64,000 nt of DNA from contig NW_024037058.1 in NCBI RefSeq assembly GCF_015706575.1, positions 6,821,806-6,885,805 on the forward strand, in the 5' to 3' direction. Both the position numbers and the translations under genes were made by a program. Shown piece by piece: positions 1 through 9,975 of the stretch; within the stretch, counting starts at the first letter, position 1; the number at the start of each line of letters is the position of its first letter. This DNA is from Patiria miniata (taxonomy: Eukaryota; Echinodermata; Asteroidea; Valvatida; Asterinidae). The notes below the pieces were generated by a model. That model was not told the DNA's origin. It worked only from the letters and a program-made list of their open reading frames with translations, and ran no database searches.

Positions 1-230
1 ACTAAAGTTATATTTGAATGTTTCGCATTCAAACCCAGGTAGAGAATATATTTTTTTAGAGCACAGGAAAGCTTAAAGCTATAGTCCATCGTTTGCAACT
101 GTCCAAAAAGTAACTGGCGTATTATTGTTGACAAACATACTTGGTTGAAAGATAGAAAGGGGACTAAACTCCCTGTGAAATTATTCTCTCTGGCAAGCTG
201 TCATTTTGAAGAAATCAGCGAAAGAAGGCC

Positions 231-266
231 TTTCCAACGGTGCATCTTAAGATGCACCGTTGGAAA
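231..266. repeat. 36-base perfect palindrome
   Basis: The 18-base half TTTCCAACGGTGCATCTT is followed directly by its exact reverse complement, with no spacer. It reads as a short extruding palindrome, perhaps the centre of an old fold-back element. No gene is attached to it. Confidence 0.9.
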
Positions 267-301
267 TTTCCGTTAGTAGTTAGTTTTTTTTATTCGGCGA
301 A

Positions 302-347
302 GCACGCGCAAGCGTTGGCACGACGCACGCGCAAGCGTTGGCACGAC
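302..347. repeat. Two tandem copies of a 23-base GC-rich unit
   Basis: The unit starts GCACGCGCAAGCG and is repeated exactly at 302-324 and 325-347, then decays into CACGCGCGTG. The local GC content is far above the surrounding AT-rich DNA. Short ORFs on both strands here only reflect the GC-rich repeat. Confidence 0.85.
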
Positions 348-1640
348 GCACACGCGCGTGCGGCTGCTATAATTTGTCGGATCGGTGCGCGACATCGCGT
401 AGCTACAATCGGCTCAGTGAGATCATGTCTCGGACGCTGAATTCGGGCCCAATTCAAAACATGATTCAGCAACTTTTGATTTGAAATCGAGATCCTAGAA
501 TGCTGTTTATCTCAAAATATACAGCTGAAGCTGAGCTGAAACTTCATCAGGTTAGTTGTTCAGCACCCATCTTTAGATGTTTAACACTTTTGTTGCTACA
601 AACGAACAAAATGCACAAAATACAAATGATGGACTACACCTTTAATGTGCATGTTAAGGCTTTGGGTTTTCTTCAATCCTATTACAAACTTATGAATGTC
701 AGTCTCAATATTTGATTTCAATAAAAAAAATTTAAAAAATAGGTCCTTGTATAATTTGTCTTTAATCCTTGTGATAGTGTTTTGGGAGTGAAATATATTT
801 GTGAAGTTACTTGACTTGAGAAAGTATGGTCTTGTATATCCTCTTGTGTCTTGAAAGGAAGTATTATAGTTTTCAACAATTTTTTGTTTTATCAAATTGA
901 AAAAGAACCCCAACAGATATTATATTATAACAGATATTATGATTGATTTCTCAAGTAACTGGGAAATCTTGTGGCCCTAAAGAAACTGGGACAGAAAAAA
1001 ATGTGACAGGACTATGTCTCTCAGCGTTATGATTCTTTTTGAGCCTTTTGAGCACCCATATAAAGATTTCAAATTAGACTGGCACCACATAACTGCTGTT
1101 GTGTTAGTACCTGTTCATCAGTCTGTGATGTGTAGAGGTAGGCGTGGCTCTCCCCAATCTCAGCATTCATCTCAGCAATGGACCAATCAGCCTTTGGAAG
1201 GCACAAAATACGAATGAATATTCAGGGAGGCAAATGAATGAAAGAAAAAGCTTGTAAAAATCTGAATTCTGGAAATTTTGTAACAAAGCACTGCTCATGC
1301 TGAATCGCTGGAAGAAATAACAAGTATTCAGTTAGGGTGAATATTACTTAAGTATGCAAGATTAATGTAGATAAATAAAGGGGAAAAAAGAAAGGAAAAA
1401 ACTAGATTCCAAGACTACTTACTGTTAGTTCATTGTAAAAATATTTTTTATTGGCTGTTTCGGCAAATAGTCGAAACGGCCTTTTGTTTTCATTATTTTT
1501 TATTTCAGCCATTGTCCATAAGCATATATCTGTACAAATCATCATCGTGCATGGCATTATGGGCACTAAAATCAATCGGATTGCCTTTATACTTGGCACA
1601 CACTTAGACCAGCACCTGCCAATGTGTGCTGAACATTAAC
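348..1640. other. Intergenic, nothing assignable
   Basis: I see no convincing coding region, splice-bounded exon or terminal repeat here. The longest open frames are short, lysine/phenylalanine-rich and AT-driven. Confidence 0.6.
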
Positions 1641-2150
1641 ATCATCATGACGTCATGATGTGTCACATGACTTTGCACTAAAGGTGCATATTTTAAAGGT
1701 CTATATCTCCAGAACTAAAGGTCCGATTGGGATGAAAGTTGGTACGTACCTAGATCAGGATGTGTTACAGATGAAAATTGAAGTGACGTCATCAACCCAA
1801 TCAGACCCATTGTTCTGTTTAGTATAGGCCTTCAAAATACGCACTTTTAATATGTCGTCACTTGTCATGTGACAAGGTCATCATCACATGACATTTGAAA
1901 GTTGGTATGTACTAGACTGTGATGTGTTTCAGATGAATTGTTAGGTGACATCATGATGATGACGTCATCACACGTCATGTCACATTACACAAAAGGTGCA
2001 CTTTTCTATGGCCTATATCTGCAGAACTATAGGTCTGATCTCGTTGTAACTTGGTTATACATGTACCTAAGCAAGGATATGTTAAAGATGAAAATTGAAG
2101 TGATTTATAATGACGTCATCACATGACATGTGACATCACATTAAAAGTGT
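1640..2150. repeat. Degenerate repeats carrying TGACGTCA octamers
   Basis: Two long units (about 1675-1795 and 1985-2110) share the order 'aggtgca... ctatatct.cagaact.. aggt.. gat... gatgaaaattgaagtga'. A shorter related stretch lies between them. The perfect palindrome TGACGTCA occurs at 1648, 1784, 1960 and 2111, surrounded by CATGTGAC/GTCACATG variants. It is most simply a decayed tandem or transposon-end array; the octamer is also the CRE/ATF core, so a regulatory reading is possible but unproven. Confidence 0.6.
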
Positions 2151-2400
2151 ATTTTATTGAATAGTGAAATACTATTGAACAGTTAGGTTCATCCTTGTTC
2201 CAAGACGTGGTATTTGTGTGCAAATGCCAGTATGCGCGTTCAGCATTGCATGTAGCGCGTATTGTTCGAAAGAACCAGCGCTACAGAGTTGGGTTCAAGC
2301 ATTTTCCTGAAGGGGTGGTTTGGAAGAGAGAAAAACATTTTCCACCAATTTTGTATTGAAATAAAAGTTCAAATATATCAAATGACAAGGATCTATGTCA

Positions 2401-2566
2401 TATAAAACAAATATTGAGTGGCTTTAATATGTGAAATGGGGGGAATATTATCGCTCGGTAAAATCTGGACTTTTCCAGTTCACTCAAGGTGCTGGAAAAG
2501 TCCAGATTTTACCTTGCGATGATATTCCTCTCATTTCACTCTGAGCCTCTCAATATTTGTATAATA
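2401..2566. repeat. Imperfect fold-back, about 75-base arms
   Basis: The centre is a perfect 22-base inverted repeat (2457-2478 against 2492-2513, 13-base loop). Outward the arms continue to match imperfectly, with ATATTGAG/CTCAATAT and GTGAAATG/CATTTCAC paired. It could be a miniature fold-back transposon; a long-hairpin small-RNA precursor is an alternative that sequence alone cannot test. Confidence 0.75.
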
Positions 2567-3500
2567 ACATGACATAAAAGTGCACTTTAATGCCGAAAAA
2601 GCCATGTGTTTGTCCACAAACATAAGTCAGTCAGTCGCTTTCTTTTGACATACCCTGTATTTCCTTACCTTCAACTTTTTTTTTGTGTTTTTTTATTTTT
2701 GTGTTGACCAACTGGAGATTCAACTGATCATAGTTTCTGACTTGGCCCTGATTTCAACAAAACTTTTCGATTGGGTCTGCTTTCAACTAGGCTTTCTACT
2801 GTTGACCTTTGAACCATTTCATTTCATTTTGATTTAAAGAGTTTAACCTCACCTAGGCCAAAGCTACATTATACTACTGAGTAGTAACCTGTAGTATGCA
2901 TTTCTTTCCACACAAGTGTGCAAAACACAGGAATTATTCTGTGGTATTACTTGGCCCCCAAAGAGCCCATAGGGGGTTAGGTTTATAATCAAAGTACATG
3001 TAAGCTCCCATTAACAATAATAATGTGGTATAGTGATTCATTTCTTTTAGCCCATCTGTTCATTAGTTTTTTTTGAGATATGGCAGACACATAGGATAGT
3101 CTATTTGGTTTGGGTAAAAACTTGGGTAAATACAAGACAGTTTTCTTCATTTTATTGTGTCCCCTGTATCTATAAAAAAGGCGGTACTGATTAAGGGCAC
3201 AAATAATTATAAATTTGTAAAGCCTTTATCCATAACTACATGTTGGCCCCTTTTTTGGGGGGGGGGGGGGGGGGTCAGTGTCACATTTAACAGTGAGCAA
3301 CTATTATATTTCTGGAAAAAAATCAATTAAAACCAAAATCTATTCTTCAGGCTGGAACTCGCAAATAGCACTTGGCTATCAACTCTCAATATGACATTGG
3401 TGACATCCGATTCACATTTGTGGGGTCAGGTTCACGTAACATTAACATACAGTACATGCCAAGAGACCTGCATTGATGCATACAGAATTTACAATACATG
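2567..3500. other. Intergenic with poly-G run
   Basis: No gene is seen. An 18-G homopolymer occupies 3257-3274. Just before the gap (about 3388-3440) a short stretch loosely resembles part of segment X near 12,580, including 'ggtgac.tc.gattc', so a decayed copy of that segment may lie here. Confidence 0.4.
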
Positions 3501-4000
3501 NNNNNNNNNNNNNNNNNNNNNNNNNNNNNNNNNNNNNNNNNNNNNNNNNNNNNNNNNNNNNNNNNNNNNNNNNNNNNNNNNNNNNNNNNNNNNNNNNNNN
3601 NNNNNNNNNNNNNNNNNNNNNNNNNNNNNNNNNNNNNNNNNNNNNNNNNNNNNNNNNNNNNNNNNNNNNNNNNNNNNNNNNNNNNNNNNNNNNNNNNNNN
3701 NNNNNNNNNNNNNNNNNNNNNNNNNNNNNNNNNNNNNNNNNNNNNNNNNNNNNNNNNNNNNNNNNNNNNNNNNNNNNNNNNNNNNNNNNNNNNNNNNNNN
3801 NNNNNNNNNNNNNNNNNNNNNNNNNNNNNNNNNNNNNNNNNNNNNNNNNNNNNNNNNNNNNNNNNNNNNNNNNNNNNNNNNNNNNNNNNNNNNNNNNNNN
3901 NNNNNNNNNNNNNNNNNNNNNNNNNNNNNNNNNNNNNNNNNNNNNNNNNNNNNNNNNNNNNNNNNNNNNNNNNNNNNNNNNNNNNNNNNNNNNNNNNNNN
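3501..4000. other. Assembly gap (500 N)
   Basis: Exactly 500 unknown bases. Sequence after the gap resumes inside the TRIM upstream unit, homologous to about 23,880 and 59,380, so the gap probably hides the upstream part of this unit. ORFs spanning it are meaningless. Confidence 0.99.
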
Positions 4001-4463
4001 ATTGTAATTATTTATGCACAGTATAGACACTGTTTACAGTCTTCAAATAATCATGAAAATTACTTTGGAAATGTGAACAGGAATATCACGTTTATACGAT
4101 ACCATACAATGCTGTATTCGGGTTTAAATATTTCCGAATGGGACTGACAGGAATAACTAACTTATAATGTTCTATATGTTGCATTGTAATCTAGGGAGTG
4201 GCATGCATACATTGGCATATATTCCCTTTGCTACATAAATTTCATACAAATGTACAAACATTTACATAGGCCTACAGTTCAACATATTACATATGTGTTA
4301 AATTCACATTTCCGCTTCAGTGTAACACAGCGACTGGAACAGGCCCTTGGTAAATCTATTGTACCAGAAACTGGGCCTTCGAAGGTGTTCACAAAATAAC
4401 AATACCTGTTGACTTGGCAATACAAGTTCAACTGTGTGACCTGTGATCCATTGCAGTCTGGTG
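4001..4463 (+). other. TRIM-1 distal 5' flank, conserved duplicated unit
   Basis: This matches 23,880-24,355, about 51,920-52,191 and 59,380-59,816 almost continuously. It is non-coding in all copies; the conservation is explained by segmental duplication and may include the proximal promoter. Confidence 0.7.
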
Positions 4464-4614
4464 TATTTATAGAATTGGGAATTTACAGGCAGTGAGCAAT
4501 GCCACACCCTACAGACATTCCAGTCAATCCAGAGAGTGAATCCACCAAATAGTCCACCAGTTTCTTCATCAAACAGCCAAATTGATTGCAGAAATATCTT
4601 CTGACATCATTCAG
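4464..4614 (+). promoter_or_regulatory. TRIM-1 TATA-like box and non-coding exon 1
   Basis: A TATTTATA box (4464-4471) is followed by about 140 bases ending in CAG|GTATGT, a near-ideal splice donor (exon end 4614). The same box, spacing and donor recur upstream of TRIM-3, -5 and -6. The exon has no ATG opening a useful frame, so it is inferred to be 5' UTR, with transcription starting roughly 25-35 bases after the TATA-like box. The pairing with the acceptor at 5492-5493 is inferred from splice consensus and conservation. Confidence 0.55.
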
Positions 4615-5493
4615 GTATGTTTAGTTGAGACTAAGCTTGACAAATGTAACCACAATTGGCATAGGAAACTGTGCAAACATTTGACTACCAATTTGTACAT
4701 CAGTTTCCTTCTCTGATGCACCATGAGCAGTGTGTTAAACCAGTCCGAAGAAGTTCATGAAAGCACGCAATGCAGAAACTTGAATTCATGCATATGAACC
4801 TACATGTACAAACCATGCTATCAATGGATAAGTCCTATTTTTCAGTTCATCATACGTAAACAACTAACACTTTAGGCCACTTTTTTTTACATTTTGGATT
4901 ACAGATCCACTGATTTAAAAAAAAATTCTTTGCCAATTGAAAAAAAAAAATTATACAATGTTTAGCCAATTTTTAATTTGATATTTCCACCAACATGATA
5001 TAAAGCAATTAGCATTGTTGAAAAAGATTAGAGTATGAAATTGACCATTTACAATATCACTACACAGCCTGAAAACCGTCAGTTTCTCTATTAAAAGTTT
5101 CTCCATCCACACAATGTCCGCGTTTTTCTAGAAATACAGCAGGCACATTGGCAACTTCCGTGGCTACAATGTAGCAATACGGAACAAAACTGTGCCCGGT
5201 GACGCGGATATTGCACGTTTATCCTGATCGCAACCCGTTCAAGATCGGACGACTTCTGTATATTTTTCTCTTTATATTTCTTAGTTCAAGAATAAACATT
5301 TTCTTTGTGAAGTTTGTGCCCGAGAGGATTTTTGAGAAGAAACATGAGTTGGAATTTCACTATCAAGTTTGATTTTACCGGTTTGCGCAGGTGCAGTTTT
5401 GTAACCTATGAATGCTTATTACAACCATATCATCATTTGAAGTTTGAATATGCGTAAATCCTAAAGCTTTTAATTAATGTGCTTCATTTTCAG
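4615..5493 (+). other. Inferred TRIM-1 5'-UTR intron
   Basis: The intron runs from GTATGT to TTTTCAG. The stretch 5060-5400 is well conserved in the TRIM-3, -5 and -6 introns and contains GCGCAG|GTGCAG (about 5388), a possible alternative first-exon donor. An in-frame ATG at the 3' end of the intron (5477) lies before the acceptor and is not the translation start. Confidence 0.5.
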
Positions 5494-5539
5494 GTTGAAG
5501 GTCTGTCTACTCCTATCACATCAAGCCCAAACGGTGAAG

Positions 5540-7507
5540 ATGGCATCTAATGTTACAGCCCAATCAGTGTTGGAGAAGATTAGTGTGAATCATCTGGAAT
5601 GCTTCATCTGCACCAACCGTTTCAGGCAACCCAAACTGCTGGACTGTTTGCATAGTTTTTGCCTGCAATGCCTTCAAGAGCTCAGACAGAGCCAAGATCC
5701 TAGTGGCACAAAGCTGACATGTCCTCTGTGCATGTGTGAAACCATGTTGAAAGGGTCTGGGGTTGCTGATCTCCCTAATAACTTTGCATTCAGTGCCCTG
5801 GTCGAGGAAGTTACAATGCAGGAAAAGCTACTGGAAGGTCAAGGGTCAGACATCAAATGTCAAAATTGTGATGAGGAGAATCAGGCTATTTCAAGATGCA
5901 TGGACTGTGATCATTTCCTCTGTCAAGAATGTCAAAAGGCTCATAAACGTATGACTTTCATGAAATCTCATAAAATCTACACACTGGCTCAACTTCGATC
6001 AGGAGAGATTGTCTACAAGAGTAAACTAAGAGAAGACATTCCACAATGTGGTAATCATCCAGATCAGAATCTCAATGTCTACTGCAACACATGCCAGCAA
6101 GTCATATGTACACCTTGCTCGGTACTTGACCATGCAAAACACTCCCTCATTGGACTACCTGTGGCTTTTGAGAAATGTCAGAAAAAAGTTAAAGAACTTG
6201 TTGCAAGAGTTGGTAAGAGTAAAACAAAACTGAACAACACCATTGAGAAGACTTGCAAATCTCGCAAGAAACTGAATACCATGTTTGCAAACACCAAAAA
6301 GAAAATCACAGAGAAAGCTAACCAAGAGGTTGCCAAGATCCGACAGGAGGAGCAGAAACTGTTGAAAGAGACTGACAGGATTTATCAAAAAAGAGTAACA
6401 ACATTTGATGCAGCTCAAGCCAATAACAGCAAAGATGTGATCCAGACAGAGCACAAGCTGGAGGAGGTCAACCAACTCATGAATCAAGCAAGTTGCTATG
6501 AGATTCTTGAACTTCAACAGAATCTATTGCATAACCTCAGTGAATTGACAGGGAAACAGCCACAGCAAGTTCCTGACAAGTTGACCTTCATGGACTTTGA
6601 AGAAGGTGAGAGGTCACTTGGGAGACTCATTCTGGAAGAAGAGCCAAAGGCTGCAGCAAAGCAATCACCAAGACCTGCAAGATCATGTGTTAAGGAGAAA
6701 TGGAAATTGAAGATTGAATTCAAAAAAATTGGATTGATAATTGATTCAATATTTTCATGTAAATTGCTTGTTTCAGCTCTCTCCAACAATGAAATACTTG
6801 CACTCCGTAGATTTTTTGGAATCAGTGCACTATTCACAGTTTCAATGCCCAATGGTCAACATACACCATCTCCTATCCCACAAAGGCTACAAATCAGTGG
6901 CCTCACTGATGATGTAAGGTGTATTGCAGTGAGCAGGGATGACAAGCTCCTTGCTGTAGATGGTCAAGTAGTCAAGGTCTTCAACAAGCAACATCAGCTC
7001 CTCCATCAGTTCACACCAGGTAGAGGGTCAGACAGCCAACCAACATGCCTTGCAGTGGATGACAGCAATCTGATAGCAGTGGGTTATAAAGAAAAGAAGG
7101 AGATATCTCTACACAACCCAGATGGATCCCTCATCAGGAGACTGCCTGCTCCAATGATTGGAGGTTATCTGACAATGTACAATCACCGCCTTATCTACAC
7201 AAACTATGGCAAGAAAAGGTTGGTATGTGTAGACTACTATGGTGCCAGTGTATTCTCAGTAGACATGACCAGCAACATACAGGGGGGTAATTGGCACCCT
7301 GATGGTGTGTGCTGTGACAGTGATGGCAGCATCTATGTTGTTGTGTATGGATATCCAACAGGTGACATTCTGCATTACAGTCCTGATGGCAAGTACATTG
7401 GATGTGTGATCAAGGGATGTGATGATCCACGTGGCATGACATTTACATCAGGTGGTGAGCTGGTAGTGGCTGCAGGAGATTCTGTACAGGTCTATCACCG
7501 AGTGTAA
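5540..7507 (+). CDS. TRIM-1: RING/B-box/coiled-coil/beta-propeller protein
   Basis: 655 residues, probably a cytosolic RING-type E3 ubiquitin ligase of the TRIM superfamily with a C-terminal NHL-like propeller (TRIM2/3/56-like layout). Visible order: C3HC4 RING (C21, C24, C36, H38, C41, C44, C61, C64), B-box 1 (C107-H144), B-box 2 with CHC3H2-type ligands (C170-H201), coiled coil about 205-345, a conserved linker with FMDFEEGERSLGRL, and propeller repeats about 405-655 (motif GVCCDSDGSIYV). The start is the ATG in GTGAAGATGGCATC, 46 bases after the acceptor and conserved in paralogs. The coiled coil has the short one-heptad form shared with TRIM-6. The first propeller blade (about residues 393-430) is unlike any other copy. 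All catalytic zinc ligands are present. The immune role is inferred. Confidence 0.92.
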   Translation: MASNVTAQSVLEKISVNHLECFICTNRFRQPKLLDCLHSFCLQCLQELRQSQDPSGTKLTCPLCMCETMLKGSGVADLPNNFAFSALVEEVTMQEKLLEGQGSDIKCQNCDEENQAISRCMDCDHFLCQECQKAHKRMTFMKSHKIYTLAQLRSGEIVYKSKLREDIPQCGNHPDQNLNVYCNTCQQVICTPCSVLDHAKHSLIGLPVAFEKCQKKVKELVARVGKSKTKLNNTIEKTCKSRKKLNTMFANTKKKITEKANQEVAKIRQEEQKLLKETDRIYQKRVTTFDAAQANNSKDVIQTEHKLEEVNQLMNQASCYEILELQQNLLHNLSELTGKQPQQVPDKLTFMDFEEGERSLGRLILEEEPKAAAKQSPRPARSCVKEKWKLKIEFKKIGLIIDSIFSCKLLVSALSNNEILALRRFFGISALFTVSMPNGQHTPSPIPQRLQISGLTDDVRCIAVSRDDKLLAVDGQVVKVFNKQHQLLHQFTPGRGSDSQPTCLAVDDSNLIAVGYKEKKEISLHNPDGSLIRRLPAPMIGGYLTMYNHRLIYTNYGKKRLVCVDYYGASVFSVDMTSNIQGGNWHPDGVCCDSDGSIYVVVYGYPTGDILHYSPDGKYIGCVIKGCDDPRGMTFTSGGELVVAAGDSVQVYHRV

Positions 7508-8880
7508 GGACAGATTAGTTCAACTGGGGCTATCCAGGTATCCACCAACCACTTCCATCAGACATCGAGCATTGTTATCACTGACAAAGAACTTTAAAGT
7601 TCATTCCCTAAACAACATTCTACAATACTGTATATTTGGTTTATTGCTAAGGTCTTTGGTCTCTGTATGTGTTGACTCTCATACCTCAACCACTTCCCCT
7701 TTGGACAATCTTGGACTTCAACACCCAGCCTACTTCCTATGAAATCCTAGATCTGGTGGCCCAATAATGAGAGCAAACGAATGAACCTTCACTATGTTTT
7801 CAAATAGGGATGAGTGCACATTTTAAAAATATAACAAACGAGAGGCAAAGTATTACCACAAGAGGCAATTCAATTTTCTCAGATTCATCTCAGCAAATAC
7901 AAAGTAAATGTATGATGTGTTTTCCAAGTATAAGATATAACCCTGCTACTGCGTAAAATGTAAACATTATTTAAATTTTGTTATTCGATTCTTCAATTAC
8001 ATTGGGAAAATTGTTGAGTTTAAATTAATGCAACTTACATTTGAATGAGACAGATTTTCCAACTCCACGTACAAAAACCAGAATAAATCCTCAAAAGCAA
8101 CTGAATGAAATGTGTGTGATTTTGAACTAAAGCGAGAGTTGAATAGCAAGTTACATGCAATCCCTTGGTTGTCTCTTTCACAGTGCTTTCTGAGTGCCTC
8201 ATCAAATTAATATTAGTTTAATTACATTGACAACCAAGTTGAAAATGAAAACCTCAAGTGCATTCTACTGAAATGATACATGGATGTTTGTAAATTTGGT
8301 TAGTATGATGGATGTACATTTGTTTTAAAACTGAATTTTATTCCCTTTTTTGTCCTTAAATACTACAATATAAGATGCATTTGGAACATTCTATGAATTT
8401 GGGGTCCACTTTTTCCTGTCCCTATACGTCCGACATCTACGATTTTGTAATTGAAGATGCACTCCTTTATGTGTGTACTCTTTCCTCCAAGAATGCTACC
8501 TACCCAACAAATATTAATTAGTTTGAAGTCATTTTTAATAGCACTTGAATGGCAAATGATAAATTTCGGAGGTTGCAGGGACGGGAAAAATGTCTGACTT
8601 TGGACCCTAAATGTATAGAATGACCTACTTGTGAGAGGTTCCGTATCACTACAATAATAGTTTAGTTTATTCCATAAATGATTGAGGCTTTTGCTTCTTT
8701 GAATAAGTATTGGCTTGCTAAATGCTGATAGACCAAGTAGTCTAAATGAAGTAATGAGCATTTGCTTTAATTACAGAATATCTCTCCTAGAGAACGCAGC
8801 TTCCATGACAACAATGGCATTTCAGCAATGATCCAAAGTCTGTTATTTTACCAATCAGCATCTGGAACTTTCTAAAGGTA
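7508..8880 (+). other. TRIM-1 3' UTR and conserved 3' flank
   Basis: It begins with GGACAGATTA after the stop and is shared with all intact copies for more than 1 kb. AATAAA occurs at 8082 but is not conserved in the other copies, so the polyadenylation site is unassigned. A 10-base inverted pair (CTTGGTTGTC ... GACAACCAAG, about 8165-8236) recurs in sister units. Confidence 0.6.
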
Positions 8881-9780
8881 CCAGCGGCATAACTAGGATT
8901 GGAAGGTTTTTGTAAGTAAATGGATAATTTTATTTTTCATGGGCTTTTGTTTTTTCAAAGACTTTGGAAAAGTAGTTTCTATTGAAAAGGTGGATACAAT
9001 AAAAATGGAATGTCATCGGCGTTTCCTTGTGTGGAAAAGGTCGAGACACACTCCGATTTACAGTATTTTAGGGGGAACACTGGGGCATTGAAAACATCTC
9101 AACAGTAAACTGTTTATATTGTGTATGATTGGCCCAATAGATTATAGCAGGCAGCTATTGAAAACAAACATTTGTACATGTACAAACTCAATTAACTACC
9201 CAGAATGTAATGAAGTTGTGCGGTTCTTCTTATACTTTGTAGATTAAATGAGATTAAAAGCATTGTGAATTTGAGAAATAAATGCATAAGTACAAGTCAA
9301 AGGCAGATTGCATAAACGAAGGTCATTTTATTCATAATTCAGGTTTCATTCTACATGTTTTGGAAAACATGCAAACGGATTTACAACATTTTTTAGCTTG
9401 AACACATAAACATCACATCCTTAGCATCATGTAACATATCGTTACAGCCCATATGACACAGCCTAATTTGCTAACATAATTCACAACGTAAAAGCATAAT
9501 AGATGTCGTGTCTAGGTTTTACTAGATGTACATGACAACGGGTTTAAGAACCAATATAGAAGGCGCCTGCTGAATGGTCTCGAGGTCAATTAGACGCAGT
9601 CTTGTTTTGCAGAATAATCGTCGAATCTCTCGGATATCATAGACCCTTGCTGTACAAGGGGATATTACATAGACTACCTTAGCACCTTTCCTCCTACAAT
9701 TAATAAGAACAAGTCACAATGCAGTGGGTGTGTGCCAACAAGCGTTTGCCTCAAGAGGCCAAAAGTATAGTAATTTCTAC
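8881..9780. other. Duplicated spacer before PTP-like exon A
   Basis: The second half (about 9300-9780) is homologous to 22,560-22,980, 34,010-34,210 and 58,130-58,500. I see no coding region. At 8876-8900 the sequence GGTACCAGCGGCATAACTAGG resembles the left end of the small hAT-like element complete at 33,005-33,148. Confidence 0.5.
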
Positions 9781-9792
9781 AAATGAACTTAC

Positions 9793-9887
9793 CTGTACAT
9801 GGAAGTACATTGGGGAATCTGTTCTTGTTTTTGCAGACAGGTTTTGGCTTCCTCACAGTTGACTGCCACTGACATTTCATATAGCAC
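9793..9887 (-). pseudogene. PTP-like exon, copy A (frameshifted)
   Basis: On the minus strand an acceptor (ATGTAG) and donor (ACAG|GTAAGT) bound 95 bases, against 97 in the three sister copies at 22,987, 34,218 and 58,504. The end reads CKNKNRFPNVLPC, resembling the KNRYxNILP start of classical receptor-type tyrosine phosphatase domains. A 2-base deletion after the AAGCCAA stretch shifts the frame, so this copy cannot encode the same peptide. No neighbouring PTP exon was identified. Confidence 0.5.
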
Positions 9888-9963
9888 CTACATTTCAAAG
9901 TGAACAAATTGACAGACAACACACATTACATTGCTTTTTCTCTCTCTAGCTCAGACTTCAACT

Positions 9964-9975
9964 GAATACAAATCA
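9964..9975. repeat. Left target-site duplication of the Penelope-like element
   Basis: GAATACAAATCA, repeated exactly at 11,081-11,092. The paralogous segment at about 34,390 has the uninterrupted site. Confidence 0.85.

Noticed and set aside
596..913. 105-residue minus-strand ORF
   Set aside because: Composition-driven in AT-rich DNA, with no domain, splice context or paralog support.
3386..4147. Long ORFs on both strands across the N gap
   Set aside because: They consist almost entirely of unknown residues from the 500-base gap.
4464..5100. Interferon-response-like AGTTTC motifs in exon 1 and the leader intron
   Set aside because: Only half sites with mismatched second halves are seen, too weak to call an ISRE.
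5477..5539. In-frame upstream ATG/GTG extensions of the TRIM CDSs (also at 29,396, 40,884, 53,195 and 60,846)
   Set aside because: They start before the conserved intron acceptor or use non-ATG codons, and the extra residues are not conserved. The ATG at MAS(N/S)V is.
6155..6852. Hydrophobic minus-strand ORFs inside the TRIM genes
   Set aside because: They are shadows of the conserved coiled-coil and linker DNA, repeated in every paralog.
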